From an uncultured Ruminococcus sp. (GTDB taxonomy: Bacteria > Bacillota > Clostridia > Oscillospirales > Ruminococcaceae): a stretch of DNA of 19,463 nucleotides. Each line of letters opens with the position of its first letter. Within the stretch, counting starts at the first letter, position 1. Shown piece by piece: positions 14,290-19,463 of the stretch. Below the pieces are notes generated by a model, which ran no database searches, was not told the DNA's origin, and saw only the letters and a list, made by a program, of their open reading frames with translations. The translations under genes were made by a program, and so were the position numbers. Location of the stretch: positions 1-19,463 of the forward strand of contig CAMNFW010000010.1 in the NCBI GenBank assembly GCA_946537565.1, read 5' to 3'.

Positions 14290-16695
14290 ATGGCAAACTC
14301 TAACAGACCTTCAAAGGCAATGAAATTCAGAACCAAGATAGTCATGACATTCGTGTTTTTTGTTTTGTTCATTCTTGTGGCTGGAAATTTCTTCCGCATA
14401 TCTGTTCTGAACAACAAGAAGTATCAGAATATGGCGAATGATCAGCATTTCGGCTCGATCACGATATCTGCCCACAGAGGATCTATATATGACTCAAAGA
14501 ATACTGCCCTGGCAAAAAGCGCTTCGGTTTACAAGGTCTTCCTCGACCCTTCACGTTTCCGTGAGGATATGGAAACTCTGGAAAAGAGAATAATAAAGGC
14601 AAATGAAGAAATCAAAAACGGTACCTATAAACCAAAGACAGAGAAAACTACTGATGCTAACGGTGAAGAGACCGGAGAAGTCGTTGTTATTCCTCTGCCT
14701 ACATCTATAACCAATTTCAGGGACGAGGCTGTAGCATTTCTCGCTGAAAAGCTGGAGATAACCCCTGAGCGTGTTAAAGAGGCTATGGAAGAGGACAGCC
14801 AATACAGTGTTTTGCAGGATCAGGTGGAGAAGCCTGTTGCTGACGAGGTGCTTGCTTTTTTCAACCGCTATGACATGACTTGTCTGAATGTTGAGGAGGA
14901 TACAAAAAGATATTATCCCCAGAATGAGCTGGCGGCTTCTGTTATCGGCTTCACCGGTGCTGACGGATACGGCATCTATGGCATTGAAGCTTACTATGAC
15001 GACTACCTCGCAGGAGTTGACGGAAGAACTATATCTGCAAAGGATTCCAACGGTAATGAGCTGCCTTATAGGTATTCCAAAACTTATCCAGCCCAGAACG
15101 GAAATGATGTGTATCTCACACTGGATATGAATATCCAGTATATCCTTGAAAAATATCTCAATGAGATGAATGATAAATTCCAGGTGAAAAACCGCAGCTG
15201 TGCTATTCTTATGAATGCCAAGACCGGTGCTATCTATGGAATGGCTACCTGTCCCAGCTTTGATCTTAACAATCCCCGTGAGATCACAGATCCTCTCAGT
15301 CTTGCAGCTTTACAGGAACTTGAAGGCGAGGCTCTTGAATCTGCAAAGGGCGAAGCAAGAGAACTGCAATGGAAAAATAAGTGCATTACCGAGACTTATG
15401 AGCCGGGTTCTGTATTCAAGGTCGTGACCAGTGCGTCTGCCTTTGAAGAAAATCTTATTGACCTTGAAAAAGACTCCTTCTTCTGCAGCGGTCAGGTGGA
15501 GATACCGGGTGCATTTCAGCCTATCAAGTGTCATGATGTAAGCGGACATGGTGCCCAGAGCTATCAGATGGCACTCATGCACTCCTGTAACCCGGCTTTC
15601 ATTGAAATAGGAAAAAGACTGGGAGTTGAAAAATTCTGTTATTACTTTGATGCCTTCGGTCTCAGGGAAAAGACAGGCATCGACCTGCCGGCAGAGGTTG
15701 CCGGAAATGGCTATACAGCAGATAATATGTCAGCAGTAGACCTGGCAGAAAGCTCATTCGGTCAGGCAGAAACGATCACTCCTATTGAAATGATCACCTC
15801 TTACTGTGCTGCTATAAACGGCGGATATCTGCTTAAGCCTTATGTTGTGGATAAGATACTGGACGAGGACGGAAATGTTGTCCTCAAAAACGAGCGTACA
15901 GTGAAGCGGCAGGTGGTATCTGAGAGTACATCTGCGATCATGCGTGATGCACTGGAAAAGGTCGTTACCCTTAACGGCGGCGGAAATGTTACTATCAAGG
16001 GATATTCTATCGGCGGTAAATCCGGTACATCACAGCGACTCAGCATTACAGCTCAGGGCCTTGCTGTCGACGATGGTCAGGAGGAAGATTCAAGCATTCA
16101 GGAGTATGGTGCTTCTTATGTATGCTTCACACCGGCTGACGACCCGGAGATAATACTTCTTGTGCTGGCAGATATGCCTGATAAGGAGATAGGATATTAC
16201 GGCAGCCAGGTGGCTGTTCCGACAGCGAGAAATATACTCACAGAGGTACTGCCATATCTTGGAATAAATCCTGAATATTCAGAAGAAGAGCTTGCCAATC
16301 TTGATGTAAAGGTGCCGCTGCTGGAGGGTTCTCTCAGCGATGCAAAGGCAACTCTTGAAGGATTGGGCATTACTCCTGAAGTTATAGGAGATGGAGAAAA
16401 TGTTGTGGCTCAGTCTCCGAAGACCGGAAAGAGCATATCCAAGGACGGTACAGTTTACCTTTATACTGAGTCCAGTCATACTGTTGATTATACCGAGGTT
16501 CCTGACCTTAAGGGACTTTCAGCGGAATATGCAAATCAGTCGATAATGTACTGCAAGCTGAACTATGTGGCAAGAGGTGCTTCTGTAACCCGTGAGGGCA
16601 GCTATGTTGAGAGCCAGTCTTATGAACCGGGCACAAAGGTGCCGGTGGGAACTACTATCGAGCTTGAATTCATTGTCGGCGGAGACAGCGACTGA
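14290..16695 (+). CDS. ftsI: Class B penicillin-binding protein (FtsI/SpoVD family) with two PASTA domains
   Basis: This is a septal-type peptidoglycan transpeptidase. A cytoplasmic start and one membrane helix (17-39) precede a pedestal domain containing HRGSIYD (62-68). The transpeptidase domain holds the three expected motifs: S374-V-F-K377, S432-C-N434 and KSGT (577-580). Two C-terminal PASTA domains follow at about 672-727 and 733-797. At 801 residues it is somewhat longer than many; an insertion at about 110-135 (Lys/Thr/Glu-rich) lies in the pedestal. PASTA-bearing PBPs in the dcw cluster of Firmicutes include division PBP2B and the sporulation enzyme SpoVD, and sequence alone does not decide between them. 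Position between ftsL and murE favours a division role. The ATG has GAAAGGCAGG just upstream. Confidence 0.93.
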   Translation: MANSNRPSKAMKFRTKIVMTFVFFVLFILVAGNFFRISVLNNKKYQNMANDQHFGSITISAHRGSIYDSKNTALAKSASVYKVFLDPSRFREDMETLEKRIIKANEEIKNGTYKPKTEKTTDANGEETGEVVVIPLPTSITNFRDEAVAFLAEKLEITPERVKEAMEEDSQYSVLQDQVEKPVADEVLAFFNRYDMTCLNVEEDTKRYYPQNELAASVIGFTGADGYGIYGIEAYYDDYLAGVDGRTISAKDSNGNELPYRYSKTYPAQNGNDVYLTLDMNIQYILEKYLNEMNDKFQVKNRSCAILMNAKTGAIYGMATCPSFDLNNPREITDPLSLAALQELEGEALESAKGEARELQWKNKCITETYEPGSVFKVVTSASAFEENLIDLEKDSFFCSGQVEIPGAFQPIKCHDVSGHGAQSYQMALMHSCNPAFIEIGKRLGVEKFCYYFDAFGLREKTGIDLPAEVAGNGYTADNMSAVDLAESSFGQAETITPIEMITSYCAAINGGYLLKPYVVDKILDEDGNVVLKNERTVKRQVVSESTSAIMRDALEKVVTLNGGGNVTIKGYSIGGKSGTSQRLSITAQGLAVDDGQEEDSSIQEYGASYVCFTPADDPEIILLVLADMPDKEIGYYGSQVAVPTARNILTEVLPYLGINPEYSEEELANLDVKVPLLEGSLSDAKATLEGLGITPEVIGDGENVVAQSPKTGKSISKDGTVYLYTESSHTVDYTEVPDLKGLSAEYANQSIMYCKLNYVARGASVTREGSYVESQSYEPGTKVPVGTTIELEFIVGGDSD

Positions 16696-16724
16696 TATCA
16701 GTTTCTGAAAAAGGAGGAAATATC

Positions 16725-18164
16725 ATGAAATTAGCTGAATTACTCGAAAACAATGCCTCATCTGCTATAGGCGGCGCTGAGATAACCTCGATTACTGATG
16801 ATACAAGAAAGGTAAAGCCGGGAAGCCTGTTCGTTTGCATAAAAGGAGGCAGCTTTGACGGCCATGATGCGGCAGCTGAAATGCTTGAAAAAGGAGCAGC
16901 AGCTGTGGTATGTGAGCGTGATCTTGGACTTGGAGACAGACAGATAATCACGGAGAATTCACGGTTTTTATATGGAAAGCTCTGTGCTGCATGGTTCGGT
17001 CACCCTGAAAAGAAAATGACTCTTATAGGCGTTACCGGTACTAACGGAAAGACTACTACAACCAATCTTATAAAGCATATCCTGATGTCAGCCGGACACA
17101 AGACCGGACTTATCGGTACTATTCAGAATGAAATAGGCGATGAGATACTCCACACCGACAACACGACTCCTCTCACCTATGACTTTATGGCACTGCTGGC
17201 AAAAATGGCTGATGCAGGCTGTGAGTACGTTGTAATGGAGGTAAGCTCCTTCGGACTTGTTCAGAACAGAATAGGCTCATCATGGTTCAGAACAGCAGTG
17301 TTTACCAATCTTACCCAGGATCACCTTGATTATCACAAGGATATGGAGGATTACTTCCAGGCTAAGAAAATGCTTTTTGATGTCTGTGATGCGGCACTCT
17401 GCAATATCGACGACAGCTATGGAAAAAGGCTGTACGATGAGATAAACTGCGAGAAATATACCTTTAGCGTAAAGACTAAGGCGGATTTTTATGCTGACGG
17501 TATAAAGATAAAGTCTACTGGCAGCAGCTTCTGGTTCTGTCACGGTGAAAAGTCATACCTGGTAAAATCAAGAATACCGGGAATGTTCAATGTTTCAAAT
17601 CTCACAGCAGCAATAACTGTATGCCTCAGAGAGGGAATAAGCACAGATGATATTCTCAGCGCAATAGCAGCCTACAACGGTGTTAAGGGACGCTGTGAGG
17701 TAATTCCCACAGGCAGGGATTTTACAGTTATATGTGACTATGCTCATACTCCTGATGCTATTGAAAATATTCTTCGCAGTGTCAAGGAATACACGGACAA
17801 CAGACTGATATGCCTCTTTGGCTGCGGCGGAAACCGTGATGCTGCAAAGCGGCCGAAAATGGCAAAGGCAGCAGCTGCATATGCAGATAAGCTTATTGTT
17901 ACCTCGGATAATCCCCGGAATGAAGACCCTGAGCTTATCATAAAAGATATTCTTGCGGGCATTGAAAACACTGATGTGCCGTATGATGTTGTGACGGACA
18001 GAAGAGAAGCTATATATCATGCCTTGAAAATTGCTGAGAAAGGTGATATAATAGTTCTTGCCGGAAAAGGACATGAGGATTATCAGATACTTGCCGGCAT
18101 GGAGCATATCCATTTTGACGAGCGTGAAGTTGTGGCAGAAGGACTTAAACTGCTGGATAATTGA
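16725..18164 (+). CDS. murE: UDP-MurNAc-L-Ala-D-Glu:meso-diaminopimelate ligase MurE
   Basis: MurE adds the third amino acid of the peptidoglycan stem in the cytoplasm, using ATP. The 479 residues contain all three Mur ligase domains: an N-terminal UDP-binding domain with SITDDTR (22-28) and a GSLFVCIKG stretch, a central ATPase with GVTGTNGKTTTTN (102-114) and a lysine in QAKKMLF (K214/K215) for carbamylation, and a C-terminal domain with DYAHTPD (338-344) and GCGGNRD (366-372). DNPR at 395-398 is the meso-diaminopimelate signature, so the wall should contain diaminopimelate rather than lysine. One oddity is EVSSFG at 172-177, where most MurE proteins have histidine in place of F176. AGGAGG lies seven bases before the ATG, and the PBP gene ends 29 bases upstream. 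Confidence 0.95.
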   Translation: MKLAELLENNASSAIGGAEITSITDDTRKVKPGSLFVCIKGGSFDGHDAAAEMLEKGAAAVVCERDLGLGDRQIITENSRFLYGKLCAAWFGHPEKKMTLIGVTGTNGKTTTTNLIKHILMSAGHKTGLIGTIQNEIGDEILHTDNTTPLTYDFMALLAKMADAGCEYVVMEVSSFGLVQNRIGSSWFRTAVFTNLTQDHLDYHKDMEDYFQAKKMLFDVCDAALCNIDDSYGKRLYDEINCEKYTFSVKTKADFYADGIKIKSTGSSFWFCHGEKSYLVKSRIPGMFNVSNLTAAITVCLREGISTDDILSAIAAYNGVKGRCEVIPTGRDFTVICDYAHTPDAIENILRSVKEYTDNRLICLFGCGGNRDAAKRPKMAKAAAAYADKLIVTSDNPRNEDPELIIKDILAGIENTDVPYDVVTDRREAIYHALKIAEKGDIIVLAGKGHEDYQILAGMEHIHFDEREVVAEGLKLLDN

Positions 18165-18211
18165 TCATAAACTGAAAAGAATAAATATGGATTCGCTTAA
18201 TGGCGATACTA

Positions 18212-18288
18212 AAGTCTGAAGAGCGGAAATTCTCCCCTGAAATGGGAGGTGTCACGAAGTGACGGAGGGGTTATCCCCCTTTAGACTT
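18212..18288. repeat. Compact triple-hairpin palindromic element between murE and mraY
   Basis: The element is bounded by AAGTCT (18212-18217) and AGACTT (18283-18288). Inside lie three hairpins: CTCCC/GGGAG (18232-18236 with 18244-18248), a perfect GTCAC-GAA-GTGAC (18251-18263), and GGGG/CCCC (18267-18270 with 18275-18278). The core GGAGGTGTCACGAAGTGACG resembles, from memory, an interspersed repeat common in gut Firmicutes genomes. No U tract follows, so it is not a normal terminator. It would be cotranscribed within the dcw operon. Confidence 0.6.
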
Positions 18289-18320
18289 GCCTTTATAAAA
18301 GTACAGGAGTTGTCAGAAAA

Positions 18321-19358
18321 ATGTCATTCTGGTTAATATGTTTGCTAATTGCATTGGTATCCTTTGCCATTGCCGGTATCTCCGGAAAATGGCTGGTTCC
18401 ATTTCTTCATAAGATAAAATTCGGTCAGCCTATAAAAACTGAGGACGGTCCTCAGTGGCACGCTAAAAAACAGGGCACGCCAACTATGGGCGGCTTTATG
18501 TTCATACTCTCTACAGTCATCACCTCCATTGCCGGATACTGGGTATACCGTATCCATTCAGGACTTGATACTACAGAAATATCAACTCATCATGCCTTCT
18601 ACAGACTGCTGAGCTGTGTTATTTTTTCGCTGCTATTTGGTCTTATCGGCTTTATTGATGACTACACAAAGGTTGCAAGAAAAAACAATGACGGCCTTTC
18701 TCCTATGCAGAAGATCGCATTGCAGACTTTGTTTTCACTGGGATTTCTTTTTGCGCTTTACAAGTTCGGAGACAGCTCCACTAAGCTTGATTTCGGCTTC
18801 TTCAAAACCCCGTCTCTGGGTATATTCTATTATATCATACTTGTACCTGTGATAATATATCTTACCAATGCTGTAAATCTCACTGACGGAGTTGACGGAC
18901 TCTGCGGCAGTGTGACCTTTGCGGCAATGCTGATATTTACTGTATCCTGTGCGATTCTGGATATGAAAGAGATCTCATGCTTTACAATGGCACTGGCTGG
19001 CGGATGTCTGGGATTTCTTATCTGGAACTTCAACCCGGCAAAGTGTTTCATGGGTGATACAGGCTCTATGTTTCTTGGTGCAGCTGTTACAGGCGTAGGA
19101 CTTATACTTCATAAGCATCTGCTGATGATACTTGTTGCCCTTGTTTATGTTATCGAGGCGCTTTCAGTTGTGATACAGGTCTTATACTTCAAGTACACCA
19201 AGAAAAAATACGGCGAGGGCAGACGTATCTTCAAGATGACACCTATCCACCATCACTTTGAGATGAGCGGATTCAGCGAGTACAAGATAGTAATAACATT
19301 TTCACTTACAGGCATTTTTTTCGGTATCCTGGGAATAATTACCTTGTTGACTTCATAA
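18321..19358 (+). CDS. mraY: Phospho-N-acetylmuramoyl-pentapeptide transferase MraY
   Basis: MraY is an integral membrane enzyme that moves phospho-MurNAc-pentapeptide from UDP to undecaprenyl phosphate, making lipid I. At 345 residues it has the usual length and about ten hydrophobic helices. Diagnostic stretches are GTPTMGGFMF (52-61), FIDDYTKVARK (111-121, D113/D114), NLTDGVDGL (186-194), FNPAKCFMGDTGS (237-249, D246) and the cytoplasmic PIHHHFE loop (308-314) typical of the family. The chosen ATG has AGGAG 11 bases upstream. It follows murE by 156 bases, most of which is the palindromic element; murF is not present between them, unlike the classical order. Confidence 0.96.
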   Translation: MSFWLICLLIALVSFAIAGISGKWLVPFLHKIKFGQPIKTEDGPQWHAKKQGTPTMGGFMFILSTVITSIAGYWVYRIHSGLDTTEISTHHAFYRLLSCVIFSLLFGLIGFIDDYTKVARKNNDGLSPMQKIALQTLFSLGFLFALYKFGDSSTKLDFGFFKTPSLGIFYYIILVPVIIYLTNAVNLTDGVDGLCGSVTFAAMLIFTVSCAILDMKEISCFTMALAGGCLGFLIWNFNPAKCFMGDTGSMFLGAAVTGVGLILHKHLLMILVALVYVIEALSVVIQVLYFKYTKKKYGEGRRIFKMTPIHHHFEMSGFSEYKIVITFSLTGIFFGILGIITLLTS

Positions 19359-19361
19359 AAA

Positions 19362-19420
19362 ATATCAGCTCATTATTTCGGAGAAGCCAAAGCTTTGCGA
19401 AGAGTCAGGGATATGAGCTG
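19362..19420 (+). other. Nested inverted repeats between mraY and the next gene
   Basis: CAGCTCAT (19366-19373) pairs with ATGAGCTG (19413-19420). Within it are TTCG/CGAA (19377-19380 with 19398-19401) and a 10-bp palindrome CAAAGCTTTG (19388-19397). There is no U tract, so it is more likely an RNA processing or stability hairpin than a terminator. Confidence 0.45.
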
Positions 19421-19446
19421 TCTGACCTATACGAAAGGGTGAACTA

Positions 19447-19463
19447 ATGGCAACTTCTGCAAA
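19447..19463 (+). CDS. Start of the next dcw gene (3' end outside window)
   Basis: An ATG at 19447 has GAAAGGG seven bases upstream and opens MATSA before the window ends. It lies 88 bases after mraY in the same direction. Position suggests a cell wall or division gene such as murD or ftsW, but five codons cannot identify it. Confidence 0.5.

Overview
The window looks like chromosomal DNA of a low-to-mid GC, Gram-positive, fibre-degrading anaerobe of the Ruminococcus type (Oscillospirales). The signs are a type I dockerin on a secreted carbohydrate-active protein, tandem class B-like sortases, strong GGAGG-type ribosome binding sites with some GTG starts, and a Firmicutes-style dcw (division and cell wall) cluster beginning with mraZ. 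No rRNA, tRNA, CRISPR array, insertion sequence or phage gene is visible. The species assignment is inference.

Left part (1-4299). The window opens inside a cellulosomal enzyme: the tail of a glycoside-hydrolase-like beta domain, two near-identical discoidin (F5/8 type C) domains and a dockerin. A shared bidirectional terminator separates it from a convergent minus-strand gene. That gene encodes a membrane acyltransferase-3 domain fused to a CapA-like domain and an SGNH esterase domain. It is cut by one in-frame TAA in the middle of the CapA domain.

Middle part (4439-11543). A plus-strand unit holds a NifS-type cysteine desulfurase, a small lipoprotein whose frame breaks in a run of seven A, and the tRNA 4-thiouridylation enzyme ThiI without a rhodanese domain. 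The desulfurase probably feeds sulfur directly to ThiI. A well-formed promoter then starts a three-gene surface unit: a class B-like sortase with a long cytoplasmic N-terminus, a second sortase, and a secreted SpoIID/LytB-type protein whose C-terminal signature motif has moved in front of the catalytic segment.

Right part (11544-19463). The dcw cluster runs mraZ, rsmH, an ftsL-like gene, a PASTA-bearing class B penicillin-binding protein, murE, mraY and the first bases of another gene. Upstream of mraZ are seven copies of an (A/G)A(G/A)GTGA box, many spaced 10 bp apart and starting at the predicted transcription start, which fits an MraZ operator. Two intergenic gaps carry unusual structure. 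A GC-rich, apparently four-helix RNA with its own candidate promoter and an intrinsic terminator lies between ftsL and the PBP gene. A compact triple-hairpin palindromic repeat lies between murE and mraY.

The strongest leads are the structured element at 13933-14171, the permuted SpoIID-like protein, the acyltransferase-CapA-SGNH fusion with its in-frame stop, the MraZ box array and the A7 frameshift.
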